From assembly GCA_012270865.1 (NCBI GenBank), contig JAAXHL010000096.1, forward strand, positions 26,769-90,768: 64,000 nucleotides of DNA, given 5' to 3'. A model generated the notes under the pieces. That model ran no database searches and had not been told where the DNA came from. It saw only the letters and a list, made by a program, of their open reading frames with translations. The translations under genes were made by a program, and so were the position numbers. Below, one piece after another: positions 1 to 9,301 of this stretch. The stretch is from Candidatus Poribacteria bacterium. GTDB taxonomy: Bacteria; Poribacteria; WGA-4E; WGA-3G. Numbering within the stretch: position 1 is the first letter of the stretch; the number at the start of each line of letters is the position of its first letter.

Positions 1-161
1 TCGCTCCTACAAGAAGAGGCAGGTGGGTCTGGGAATCAATGCGTAAAATAGACATTTCTGACCCATAATTTCAAGTATGACAAAGGATTACAGCAAAAGA
101 CGGTTACTTAGAATATAAGGAGATAGGCGGTTTTTTCGGTTTCGTGCCTAATTTTTTTCCG

Positions 162-1445
162 ATGAAGATTACCGAGATTGAAGCGATTCCGTTGCGTGTG
201 CCTTATGAGGAACGGATTCGTAAACAATACTACCACTTTGCGATGACCGAGTTGGTCACGGTCTATAAATTTCATACTGATACCGGTCTCATCGGTCTCG
301 GAGAGAACCCTGGGCTGCCTTTCGATCAGGAGGTTTTGGACTCCTATCTTGGCACGAATCCGTTTGATCACGTTATGGGTGAGGGACGTTTTAATCTTGA
401 CATGGCGTGCTACGACCTGATGGGGAAGCATCTCGGTTTACCGGCGTGGAAACTAATGGGACAACAGGTTCGGCAGTGGGTTGCGATGGGGTGGTGGATG
501 CCGTGTATGTCTCCTGAAGATACCATCATTGAGGTTCAGACTGCAGTTAAACGTGGGTATCGGGGTCTTAAGTGCAAGGCGCGGGCGTTCTATGATGTCG
601 TTGAGCAGTCGAAAGCAATTCAGACGGTAGCACCTCCGGACTTTCGTGTGGAGTTTGACTTTAACGGCTCGTTAATCAATGTTGAGAAGGCACTGCCTAT
701 CTTGCGGGAACTGGAGAAGATTCCTGTTGTGAAAGGTCTTGAGGAGCCGATTTTTGCGTACGATGTGGAGGGGTGGCGACGGTTGCATCAGGAGATTCGG
801 ATTCCGTTTTATCTGCACGGTGTCGGTGTTATCCGAGAGGGTGCATCGCGTCAACCTTCGGGTCCTTGGATTGGGTTACGAGCAGGCGATTTCGACGGTG
901 CGCTGTGTAGCCATGAAAGTGTCAAGAGTGCGTTGGCATCGGGTTGGGCTTTTGCTGCCGCGAACACACCGATTCTGTTACAGTATGTCGGTACGGGTCT
1001 CACAGCAGCGTTTGCGTGTCATCTGGGAGCCGTGATGCCGACTGCCACGCTGCCGGGTGTCACTGCGAGTCATGCATATCAGGACGACTTGATTGTTACA
1101 TCGCACAAAGTCCAGCGCGGATTTATGCAGGTGCCGGAGGGTCCCGGTTTAGGTGTCGTGTTGGATGAAGATGCTGTGGAAAAATACAGCCAGACACCTG
1201 AACCGGAATGGGATCGACATATCTCTGTTGTCACTTTGCCGGGTGGTATAAAGCACTACTACCGAAACTTGCAACAGGCGGAACGCCTTATGAAACAGGG
1301 TGTGGACGAATCATACACTCCCGATGTGCGTCTTGACGAATGGGAAGATGATGGTAGTGAAGCGTTTGATACGTTATTCAAGCAGCTCCAGGAGAATGAT
1401 TGGCCTGTTTGGGAGGGTGAGTCACCGGATTTCCACTATTTTTAA
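162..1445 (+). CDS. Mandelate racemase/muconate lactonizing enzyme (enolase superfamily) protein
   Basis: Translation MKITEIEAIPLRVPYEERIRKQYYHFA...; enolase-superfamily barrel motifs (KCKAR, EFDFNGS, EEPI). ATG at 162 preferred over the track start at 144. Confidence 0.85.
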   Translation: MKITEIEAIPLRVPYEERIRKQYYHFAMTELVTVYKFHTDTGLIGLGENPGLPFDQEVLDSYLGTNPFDHVMGEGRFNLDMACYDLMGKHLGLPAWKLMGQQVRQWVAMGWWMPCMSPEDTIIEVQTAVKRGYRGLKCKARAFYDVVEQSKAIQTVAPPDFRVEFDFNGSLINVEKALPILRELEKIPVVKGLEEPIFAYDVEGWRRLHQEIRIPFYLHGVGVIREGASRQPSGPWIGLRAGDFDGALCSHESVKSALASGWAFAAANTPILLQYVGTGLTAAFACHLGAVMPTATLPGVTASHAYQDDLIVTSHKVQRGFMQVPEGPGLGVVLDEDAVEKYSQTPEPEWDRHISVVTLPGGIKHYYRNLQQAERLMKQGVDESYTPDVRLDEWEDDGSEAFDTLFKQLQENDWPVWEGESPDFHYF

Positions 1446-1721
1446 CGCAAGTTTCTATAGACATAACACACCTACGGGGTGAAGAAAGTGTCGGAAAAAC
1501 CGTGTTACAATACGCAGAAATACCCAAGCAAAAACATCAAAATCTGTTGGTAGCAACTTGGGTTAAACAGTTGGGGTGTTCATAATTTTAGTTTGTAGTC
1601 GCGCAATTCATTGCGCTTTTGAGAAGTAAGAACGGGCGATGAATCGCCCTACTACGAACCTGATTTTTATCCCGAATATTTTGAATAACTACCGAGTTTG
1701 CATGAATGAGGAGCAAATGCG

Positions 1722-2531
1722 ATGATGACCCCTGAACAGCGGTATCTATTTGATGTGACTGGATATCTTCACTTAAAGAATGTTATGAGTGAAGAAGAAC
1801 TGAAAGCGGCGCAAGCGGCAGCGAATGAATATATCAGGACACCTACCGAAGAACTTCCACCGGGATTTGATTCGAGTAATAAGAACCTACCGAACGGGTT
1901 TGCGTTTGCGAAACCTTTAGAAGCACTCACGATGCACCGATCGACATGGCCCATCATCAAAGAATTGACACGGGATAAACCGCAACTGTTTCGCGGTACG
2001 ATGATTGCGGATCGGGCGGGTGTATCGGAGTCTGCGGAAGGACTCCGTTTGCACTGTGCGCGCGAAGACTTTGGGTGGCACTGCAACCGTTATGAGGTCC
2101 GGGATGGTCGTATCTTTTGTGATGATTTTGTTGTTTTTCCGTATCTGTACGACGTGCATCCGGGAGATGGTGGATTGCTTGTCGTCCCCGGTACACACAA
2201 AACCGTTTTTGATCGGCCGGAACATCTTTTCAATAATGGAAAGATTGAAGATGCTGATGATATTCCAGAAGGGGTTGTTAATATCACACCGAAGGCAGGG
2301 GATTTTGTGATTATCTCTGAACTCTTGACGCACGGTGCGTTGCCTTGGAGACCGAAGGATCGGTATCGTTGTATATTGACCTTACGCTACAGACCGCAAC
2401 ATCGTGGCGAGAGTCGGGTATCGGAAGAGGTGAGGGGACGACTTTCGCCGGAGACGTTGGAGCTCATTTCTCGCGCAGACCATTACCATACGAAAGAGAT
2501 CGTTAAAAAGGACGTTATCACGTTGACGTAA
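1722..2531 (+). CDS. Phytanoyl-CoA dioxygenase (PhyH) family protein
   Basis: N-terminal FDVTGYLHLKNVMSEEEL, central GDGGLLVVPGTHK motif, C-terminal LTHGALPW...R. Confidence 0.85.
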   Translation: MMTPEQRYLFDVTGYLHLKNVMSEEELKAAQAAANEYIRTPTEELPPGFDSSNKNLPNGFAFAKPLEALTMHRSTWPIIKELTRDKPQLFRGTMIADRAGVSESAEGLRLHCAREDFGWHCNRYEVRDGRIFCDDFVVFPYLYDVHPGDGGLLVVPGTHKTVFDRPEHLFNNGKIEDADDIPEGVVNITPKAGDFVIISELLTHGALPWRPKDRYRCILTLRYRPQHRGESRVSEEVRGRLSPETLELISRADHYHTKEIVKKDVITLT

Positions 2532-2637
2532 TCGGGGTTACAAACCTTTCCTACATAATCGGGGTTACAAACCCCTCCTACACAATCGGGGTTACAAACC
2601 CCTCCTACACAATCGGGGTTACAAACCCCTCCTACAC
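2530..2637 (+). repeat. Four tandem copies of a 27-nt REP-like hairpin unit (AATC-GGGGTT-ACA-AACCCC-TCCTAC-AC)
   Basis: Unit starts at 2530, 2557, 2584 and 2611; first copy degenerate. Fills the gap between two convergent CDS stops. Confidence 0.95.
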
Positions 2638-2639
2638 GG

Positions 2640-3515
2640 TTAATGAACCGGTCTGACTGCTGGTGCGCCGTGCTGTTCACACCACGCTGCGAGGGGGCTT
2701 TCACTGCCACTGGGAATAAATTCTTTCGTTTTCGTGAAGGGTTCACCGACTAAATACTGCTCAAGTGGCGTGAGTTTATCTAACAACGTCTGTTCCTGTG
2801 TCCGATAGTCCATCGGCATCAACCACCTGTAACCGTAGCCGACCATAATACCTTTGCGGATCTGGTCGGTTAGATTTGCGGCTCCTGCATGAAAAGTCCG
2901 GTTTTCAAATAGTAGGCAATCGCCGGGTTGTAAGCTCGGTTCAAGTGCACCTTCTGGGTCTGCTTGTCCTTTTGGGATGGTAACCCGTTCGAGGAGGTGG
3001 TTGCTACCGGGTGTGACAAGCGTTGCGCCGGAATTGGGTTCACTTAGGTCGGTGAAGTAATAGGCACATTTTAGTAAGATGCGTGGGACCTTGTTGCCGT
3101 GTGTTGTCGTTGCCATGGCGTAGTCGCGGTGCCAACCCGGTCTGCGAGTGGTATCGGGTGTGCCCGGTGGGTCTGGGTGTTTGTATATCAGGTGTGAGGT
3201 CATCAGTTGCAAGTGCGCGCCGAGTAACTGGACAACAACCGGTAGGATGGTCTTTTGCGTGAGCAGCGGGATGAAGGCATCGTCAATGGAGACGGTATTT
3301 CGGAAACTGTCGTATAATCCGTCGAAATTTTGTTGACGGTTCTCGCGTCGGTCGCTTGCTATGAGCCGATCACTTGCCTCAATGAGTTCGTCAATGGTAT
3401 CTGCGTCCAATACATTGCGGACGATGAGATAGCCGTTGTCGTCAAAGTGGCGGATTTCGTCATCGGAGAGTGGGTGCCAGTCGAGGTCGATTGTTGCTTC
3501 GTTTGTGTGTGCCAT
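2640..3515 (-). CDS. Phytanoyl-CoA dioxygenase (PhyH) family protein
   Basis: MAHTNEATIDLDWHPLSDDEIRHFDDNGYLIVRNVL; HxD in GWHRDYAM; distal H in ENRTFHAGAANLT. Confidence 0.9.
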   Translation of the reverse strand: MAHTNEATIDLDWHPLSDDEIRHFDDNGYLIVRNVLDADTIDELIEASDRLIASDRRENRQQNFDGLYDSFRNTVSIDDAFIPLLTQKTILPVVVQLLGAHLQLMTSHLIYKHPDPPGTPDTTRRPGWHRDYAMATTTHGNKVPRILLKCAYYFTDLSEPNSGATLVTPGSNHLLERVTIPKGQADPEGALEPSLQPGDCLLFENRTFHAGAANLTDQIRKGIMVGYGYRWLMPMDYRTQEQTLLDKLTPLEQYLVGEPFTKTKEFIPSGSESPLAAWCEQHGAPAVRPVH

Positions 3516-3554
3516 TATTTTGCTCCATGTTTCGTAAAGAAGATTTACGACTCT

Positions 3555-4139
3555 TCAGGATTGAGGATTAATTAACTTACTGAAATGGATAGAAAACATT
3601 CGTGAAATTTTCAGAAAAACCTCGGGACGGTCATGCAATTTCTCCGTGTAATAAAAATTTTCTGTGCTTCGCTTGCTGGGGTCGTTAAGACGGACAACAC
3701 TTACAAATCGGTACTGATACCCCTCAAGGAATTCTTCATATTCCCAAAACGACTTCCCTATGCACCTACAGTAGTCGACAAAGCAGTATGCTCCTTTTAA
3801 TTGTTGGACAACTTCTGTTCTTGTTTTATTTCCACCCTTAGTTTCGAGGCAGATAATCCACTTTCTTTGACTTTCATCATTGGCTATAATCACAAAATCA
3901 GCCCGTTTACGTTCACCTTTTGAGCCGTTAAAGATAGTAAGAGGGTTCTTGAAGTCTTCCGCTCTGATAACAATAGAGTCAGGAGGCAAGCCTTTTATCT
4001 CTACCGTTGTGCGAGCTTGCGAATCCGTTAATTCAACGGAAAGTCTATTGTGTCTTTGTTGTAACCTAACTTGGGCGCGACGGACGAGCATTTCTTGTAA
4101 TATTTGTATATCATTCACGAAATTTATTCTGCCCCCCAC
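3555..4139 (-). CDS. Hypothetical protein, putative PD-(D/E)xK nuclease-like fold
   Basis: RADFVIIANDESQRKWIICLETKGGNKT fits a D-(x)n-ExK pattern; overlaps the 3' end of the upstream ATPase gene. Confidence 0.6.
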   Translation of the reverse strand: MGGRINFVNDIQILQEMLVRRAQVRLQQRHNRLSVELTDSQARTTVEIKGLPPDSIVIRAEDFKNPLTIFNGSKGERKRADFVIIANDESQRKWIICLETKGGNKTRTEVVQQLKGAYCFVDYCRCIGKSFWEYEEFLEGYQYRFVSVVRLNDPSKRSTENFYYTEKLHDRPEVFLKISRMFSIHFSKLINPQS

Positions 4140-5323
4140 ACAATATCGTCCTGAATCCTGTTCATGTCATCAATCGTTTTGTCGAAACTGGAGACCCCAA
4201 TACCTAGCTCAGGATGGATTTTAGCTGGAACAAGTGTGTGTCCTCTTCTCCGTTTCTTTTGTCCCTCCTCTAAATCCAATAGTGCTTTTTCCGCTATATA
4301 TACTTTAACCTGATCAACATTAATTAACTCATCTTCCTGATAGCCGTTTTCTTCGGCAATTCTTTTTAGGTACGGTTTGTCGTGGTTGAGCATGATAAGT
4401 GTATTCAATTCTTTAATAATGTAGTCACTGTGGGTGGTTATGAAGACTTTAACACCGATATTTACAAGTCTGGCAAAGAGCCTGGCGATGCGGCGTTGGT
4501 TTTCTGGATGGAGGCTTAGTTCGGGTTCGTCTACCATGAGCAGATCACCTTTCTCGGCAGCACAATGGAGGTAAAAACTGAGATCTAAGAGGGCGCGTGC
4601 AGAGCTTGAGCTTTCAACCATCGTCAGTTTTGAACGTGTCCCTTTGGGGGTATAATAGAGTTGGTCGTTCTGTGTAATCACATATTTGCCCCCTACAATG
4701 TCTGCAAAATCTTCTAAGATTTCTGGATGTTCTTTAGCGATGAAACTTTTGCTTTTCGCGACATCTTGAAGTTGCCCCATAAAATCAACATCGGATTCTA
4801 TTGGTGAAGGGTATCTCTGGTAGCCTTTAGACAACAGTTGGTGTGGATCAATACCCTTGTCTGCACCTGCCATTTCTTTAAGCAGTCGGTTTCGGGCAAA
4901 GTTAAGTTCTTTACGGAAAGTAGCAACTCCGGTGCGTTCAGTTGAACAAATAAAAGGTTTGGGTAAGGAGCCAGAGGAAATATCCTCTGTCACGAGATGA
5001 AATTCGCTGTTCTGAAATGAGTCTTCAGGTGCTGCAAAAATTTTATCCAATTGCTCTGTATATTTCTTACACGCTTCTGTGAGCATATCATCGGTTGTTT
5101 GAGACAATTCAATCTTAACTTGTTCTGTAAGTGCCTGTTGGATTTGTGCGTCGCTAATTGGGACACGGATAAATTGATGCCAAGACTTTAAGAAGCCGTA
5201 CAAGGCATAAGCAGCATAGGTCTTGCCGGTGTTGTTTTCGCCACAAATAAGCGTCAAATCACTCAGCGAAAATTCTGCCTGCTTTAGGATTCCGATGTTT
5301 TTTAGGCGTACTGTCAGACTCAT
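4124..5323 (-). CDS. AAA/ABC-type (OLD/RecF-like) ATPase
   Basis: Walker A GENNTGKT; Walker B and D-loop LLMVDEPELSLHPENQRRIARLFARL; H-switch FITTHSDY. No TOPRIM tail apparent. Confidence 0.85.
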   Translation of the reverse strand: MSLTVRLKNIGILKQAEFSLSDLTLICGENNTGKTYAAYALYGFLKSWHQFIRVPISDAQIQQALTEQVKIELSQTTDDMLTEACKKYTEQLDKIFAAPEDSFQNSEFHLVTEDISSGSLPKPFICSTERTGVATFRKELNFARNRLLKEMAGADKGIDPHQLLSKGYQRYPSPIESDVDFMGQLQDVAKSKSFIAKEHPEILEDFADIVGGKYVITQNDQLYYTPKGTRSKLTMVESSSSARALLDLSFYLHCAAEKGDLLMVDEPELSLHPENQRRIARLFARLVNIGVKVFITTHSDYIIKELNTLIMLNHDKPYLKRIAEENGYQEDELINVDQVKVYIAEKALLDLEEGQKKRRRGHTLVPAKIHPELGIGVSSFDKTIDDMNRIQDDIVWGAE

Positions 5324-5341
5324 ATTGATGCCTCTGGTATG

Positions 5342-7450
5342 TTATTGAAGCATCTCTACAAATGCTTCGACATCTGTTGTGGGGGCTTGGCAGGTGTAGT
5401 TTTCGCAGATGTACGCTGTTGCGGTGTTGTCGATTTGGGGTTTGTCAACGAGGAGCGGTAACGTCTGTCCGTCTGCGGATTCGCTTGCGGCGACGATTTT
5501 GTTGGGTTGGTAGATGCTGTGCAACGCGGTCAACATCGCTTCTGTCTTTGCATCGCCTTTTTTCCCGACAATGGCGATCTCTTTGGGTGTAGACAGCAGA
5601 AACGCTAATTCGCAGAGCAGTTGCCCAGAACCTGAAGGCATCGCTTCCATCTGATGGAAGTAGAGTTTTAAGGTTTCTACGGCTTTGTCGTGGAATTCGG
5701 GGTTGTCGAGGTGTTTGGCGAGACGTAACAGACTGTGGATCGCCATAGAAGCACCGGAAGGTGTGGCACCGTCGTAGGCGGATTTGGATTGGACAATCAA
5801 GGTTTCGTGCGCTTTGCCGGTGAAGAAGAAACCGTCACCTGCGTCGTCTCCGAATTGGTTAATCATGATGCGTGCGAGGCATTCTGCTTCGGTGAGCCAG
5901 CGCGGTTCAAAACTGGCTTCGTAGAGTGCGATGAGTCCGGCGATGAAGTAGGAATAGTCCTCAAGATAGGCGTTGAGATGGCTTTTGCCGGCACGGTAGG
6001 TGCGTAAAAGGAGACCGTTGTCTTGGGATAGCGTGGTCAGGACGAATTCGGCGGACTTTTCGCACGCCTCGAGGTATTCGGGTTTCCCGGTTAATTGGTA
6101 TCCCATCGCCATGCCTCGGATCATGATGCCGTTCCAACTGGTGAGAATTTTGTCGTCGAGTCCGGGTTTAATCCGTTTCTCTCTCTCTTTGAAGAGTTTC
6201 TGCTTGCTGTCCGCGAGGAGCGTTTCCAGTTCTCCGAGATCCATTTGCAGCTTTCGGGCAAAGATGTCGGGTGGCGTTTGGACGTGGAGGATGTTTTCGC
6301 CTTCAAAGTTGCCTTGTGGCGTGATGTCGTAGTATTCACAGAAGATTTCGGCGTTTTCTTCGCCGATGATGTCTTCGACATCGTTGGGTTCCCAGACGAA
6401 GAATTTGCCTTCTACGCCTTCGCTGTCGGCATCTTGTGTGGAGTAGAAACCGCCGTTTTCTGCGTCGTACATTTCTCGGAGCACGTAGTCGAGGGTCTCG
6501 ATGGCTATGTGGCGGTAGAACGGTTTCTGGGTGGCTTGGTATGCCTCGAAATAGGCGACGACGAGTTGGGCGTTGTCGTAGAGCATCTTCTCAAAGTGTG
6601 GGACAAGCCAGTGTGCATCGGTGGAGTAGCGGTGGAAACCGCCGCCGAGTTGGTCGTACATACCGCCGCGCGCCATTTTTTTTAAGGTGAGTTCCACCAT
6701 CTCTAAGGCGTTCGGGTTGCCGCTGTGGTGCCAATATCGGAGGAGGAAAGGGAGTCCCATGCTGGGCGGAAATTTGGGTGCGGTGCCGAATCCGCCGTAT
6801 TGCGAATCGAATTGGGAACGGTAGTGATGGAAAGCGTTGGTCATCAGTTCTTCGGTGAGTTCGTGTTCGTGCGGATCGACGACGTTGCTTATCCGATTGA
6901 GCTGCGCTGTGAATTGATCAGCCTGTTCTAAAACCTGTGCCTTTTTATCATTGAATGCCTCTGCTACGGCTTCCATCACCTTCGGGAATCCGGGTCTGCC
7001 GTATCGGTCGGTGGGTGGATAATAGGTGCCACCGTAGAAGGGTTTGAGGTCCGGTGTGAGAAAAACGGTCATGGGCCATCCGCCTTGGCGGGTCATCATT
7101 TGGACAGCACTCATGTAGATTTCATCTAAATCGGGACGTTCTTCTCTGTCGACTTTGATGTTGATGAAAAGTTGGTTCATGATGGCTGCGATGTCTTCGT
7201 CTTCAAAGGATTCGCGTTCCATGACGTGGCACCAGTGGCATGCGGAGTAACCTATACTGAGAAGGATAGGTTTCTGCTCTTGTTTGGCGCGTGTCAAAGC
7301 TTCTTCACCCCAGGGATACCAGTCGACGGGGTTGTGTGCGTGTTGGAGTAGATACGGACTTGTTTCGTGGATGAGTCGGTTGGTGTGTTTGGGTGTATCA
7401 TCGTGCATTCGTGTGTTCTCCAATGTGTCGAATTTTAATTCAGAAGGCAT
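5342..7450 (-). CDS. Thioredoxin domain-containing protein, YyaL/SPATA20 (DUF255) family
   Basis: [29 protein letters not shown]...[20 protein letters not shown] signature. Confidence 0.95.
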   Translation of the reverse strand: MPSELKFDTLENTRMHDDTPKHTNRLIHETSPYLLQHAHNPVDWYPWGEEALTRAKQEQKPILLSIGYSACHWCHVMERESFEDEDIAAIMNQLFINIKVDREERPDLDEIYMSAVQMMTRQGGWPMTVFLTPDLKPFYGGTYYPPTDRYGRPGFPKVMEAVAEAFNDKKAQVLEQADQFTAQLNRISNVVDPHEHELTEELMTNAFHHYRSQFDSQYGGFGTAPKFPPSMGLPFLLRYWHHSGNPNALEMVELTLKKMARGGMYDQLGGGFHRYSTDAHWLVPHFEKMLYDNAQLVVAYFEAYQATQKPFYRHIAIETLDYVLREMYDAENGGFYSTQDADSEGVEGKFFVWEPNDVEDIIGEENAEIFCEYYDITPQGNFEGENILHVQTPPDIFARKLQMDLGELETLLADSKQKLFKEREKRIKPGLDDKILTSWNGIMIRGMAMGYQLTGKPEYLEACEKSAEFVLTTLSQDNGLLLRTYRAGKSHLNAYLEDYSYFIAGLIALYEASFEPRWLTEAECLARIMINQFGDDAGDGFFFTGKAHETLIVQSKSAYDGATPSGASMAIHSLLRLAKHLDNPEFHDKAVETLKLYFHQMEAMPSGSGQLLCELAFLLSTPKEIAIVGKKGDAKTEAMLTALHSIYQPNKIVAASESADGQTLPLLVDKPQIDNTATAYICENYTCQAPTTDVEAFVEMLQ

Positions 7451-7466
7451 TCGCGCGCTTAAAATG

Positions 7467-7495
7467 AAGGGCGGGTAGTATGCACGCCCGCCCTT
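7467..7495. repeat. Palindromic hairpin AAGGGCGGG-N11-CCCGCCCTT in the yyaL/tRNA intergenic gap
   Basis: 9-bp perfect arms; minus-strand foot is GTAAGGGCGGG, possibly a REP relative or a terminator hairpin. Confidence 0.7.
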
Positions 7496-7508
7496 ACAAG
7501 TGAAGAGG

Positions 7509-7620
7509 CACCGCTAAAGGGATTCGAACCCCGGTTTGATGTTTCAATCTCGCAATCGAGTTTCTTATAGGTTTAAGGGTGGCTGAAAACCACCTATCCT
7601 AACCCCTAGACGATAGCGGC
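7509..7620 (-). tRNA. tRNA-Glu (anticodon TTC) with a 44-nt variable region
   Basis: Acceptor GCCGCTA/TAGCGGT; anticodon arm GGTGG-TTTTCAG-CCACC; T arm GGGG-TTCGAAT-CCCT; D arm GTCTAGGGGTTAGGAT. Confidence 0.8.
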
Positions 7621-7641
7621 TTATTGATAATTGCAGAAAAA

Positions 7642-7712
7642 CTGCCCGGGAAGGACTCGAACCTTCACTACATGGTCCAGAGCCATGCGTCCTACCATTA
7701 GACGACCGGGCA
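7642..7712 (-). tRNA. tRNA-Gln (anticodon CTG)
   Basis: TGCCCGGTCGTCTAATGGTAGGACGCATGGCTCTGGACCATGTAGTGAAGGTTCGAGTCCTTCCCGGGCAG; full cloverleaf. Confidence 0.95.
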
Positions 7713-7743
7713 TTGACATGCGTCCGTAGGCATGTTGTATTTA

Positions 7744-7772
7744 AGTATACCTTAATAATTTGCGTTTGTCAA
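7744..7772 (-). promoter_or_regulatory. Sigma70-type promoter for the tRNA genes (TTGACA-N17-TATACT)
   Basis: -35 at 7767-7772 and -10 at 7744-7749 on the minus strand, spacer 17. Confidence 0.75.
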
Positions 7773-7795
7773 TTTTTCCGTAAATCACGGCAGGG

Positions 7796-9286
7796 TTATT
7801 GCATCGGTATGACAGAGACTGAGATATTTGAGAATGTATAGAAGATATTCAGGAACCCGATGAAAATTGTGGGAATCACAAATGTGCTCAACAATGCGAA
7901 GGTGCCGGTGGAGAAGGAGACGCGATCGGTATCCTCGTCTGCGTCTTCAAAATACATTGCTTTGAAGATACGGGCATAATAGTAGAGGGAGACCACGCTG
8001 TTTAGTAAGCCGACGAGTGCAAGCCAGTAATACCCCTGTTCGAGGACTGCGGTGAAGAGTAGCCACTTTCCGAAGAAGCCAGCGAACGGTGGAATTCCCG
8101 TCAGAGAAGCGAGGAAGATGACCATTGCGATGGCGATTAATGGTGCGCGTGAGCCGAGTCCACGATACCCGTCAATTGTTTCACTTCCCATCTCGTTTGC
8201 GACGAGGACGACGACATAGAATGCGCCTAAGTTCATAAAGAGGTAGACGATGAGATAGAAAAGGATTGCACCGATACCTTCGGAGGTTCGCAAAACACCG
8301 CCCATCAAAAGGTATCCGCCGTGTGCGATGCTTGAGTATGCTAATAAACGTTTGACGTTCTGTTGTGGAAGTGCTGCGAGATTCCCGACGGTCATTGTCA
8401 ATGCGGAGACGATTGCTAACATGAGGGGCCAGTCAACAGATTCCATCAGTCCAGTGGAGCCGAACCCTGTATAGAAAAACCGGATAAATAGTGCAAATCC
8501 GGCAGATTTTGAGGCCACGGATAAGAAAGCGGTTATCGGGATGGGTGCGCCTTCGTAAACGTCAGGGGACCACATGTGAAAGGGGACGGAGGCTATTTTG
8601 TAACCGATGCCTGCGAGGACAAAGGTTAGCGCGATTAAGACGGCGAGGGGTGCTACCTCCCCTGAGGCGAGGAGTTCGGTGAGCCGTCCGCCGATTTGTG
8701 TCAGGTCGCCAGTCCCTGCCATTCCGAAGAGGAGCGAGAGCCCGAACAGCATTGTTCCAGATGCGACTGCGCCGTAGGTGATGTATTTGAATGCGGCTTC
8801 ACTTGATCGCGGGCTATGCGTCAAGAACCCAGCGAGAATATAGGAGGTAAGGCTTACTGTCTCCAATGCGATAAAAATCATCAACAGATTCGTTGACGAA
8901 GCCATGAGAAACATGCCGAGGGTGATGGCTAATAGGAGTGCGTAGTATTCGCCTTTTAAACGCGCGTCAAGTTCCTCAGAACGGAGTGAAAAGAGGATTG
9001 TAGCGGCGGTTGCGAGGAGTAGCAGTACCTTGAAGAATGTCGAAAATACATCCAGTTGGATCATTCCCAAAAAGAGGGAGATGGGTTCTTCTTTACCGAA
9101 GGAAAAATGTATGAAAAGGACGGCGGCAAGTGTACAGAGACACCCGACGAGCGCGAGATGCGCGACCGCGACACTCTCCCTGTTTTTTACAACGAGGTCA
9201 AGAATGATAACGGCAACGGCAAAAATTACGAGTAAGATTTCTGGGCTGAAATATAGGAGACTGTCAATATTGCTTAAAGGTTGCAT
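7796..9286 (-). CDS. nuoN: NADH-quinone oxidoreductase subunit N
   Basis: Membrane antiporter-like subunit; SFPFHMWSPDVYEGAP-type motif (ASVPFHMWSPDVYEGAPIPITAF); operon position. Confidence 0.95.
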   Translation of the reverse strand: MQPLSNIDSLLYFSPEILLVIFAVAVIILDLVVKNRESVAVAHLALVGCLCTLAAVLFIHFSFGKEEPISLFLGMIQLDVFSTFFKVLLLLATAATILFSLRSEELDARLKGEYYALLLAITLGMFLMASSTNLLMIFIALETVSLTSYILAGFLTHSPRSSEAAFKYITYGAVASGTMLFGLSLLFGMAGTGDLTQIGGRLTELLASGEVAPLAVLIALTFVLAGIGYKIASVPFHMWSPDVYEGAPIPITAFLSVASKSAGFALFIRFFYTGFGSTGLMESVDWPLMLAIVSALTMTVGNLAALPQQNVKRLLAYSSIAHGGYLLMGGVLRTSEGIGAILFYLIVYLFMNLGAFYVVVLVANEMGSETIDGYRGLGSRAPLIAIAMVIFLASLTGIPPFAGFFGKWLLFTAVLEQGYYWLALVGLLNSVVSLYYYARIFKAMYFEDADEDTDRVSFSTGTFALLSTFVIPTIFIGFLNIFYTFSNISVSVIPMQ

Positions 9287-9301
9287 ACTTTCTTAGACCT
9301 C

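Noticed and set aside
6095-6685. 196-aa plus-strand ORF
   Set aside because: Antisense to the well-supported YyaL/SPATA20 gene; no recognisable family.
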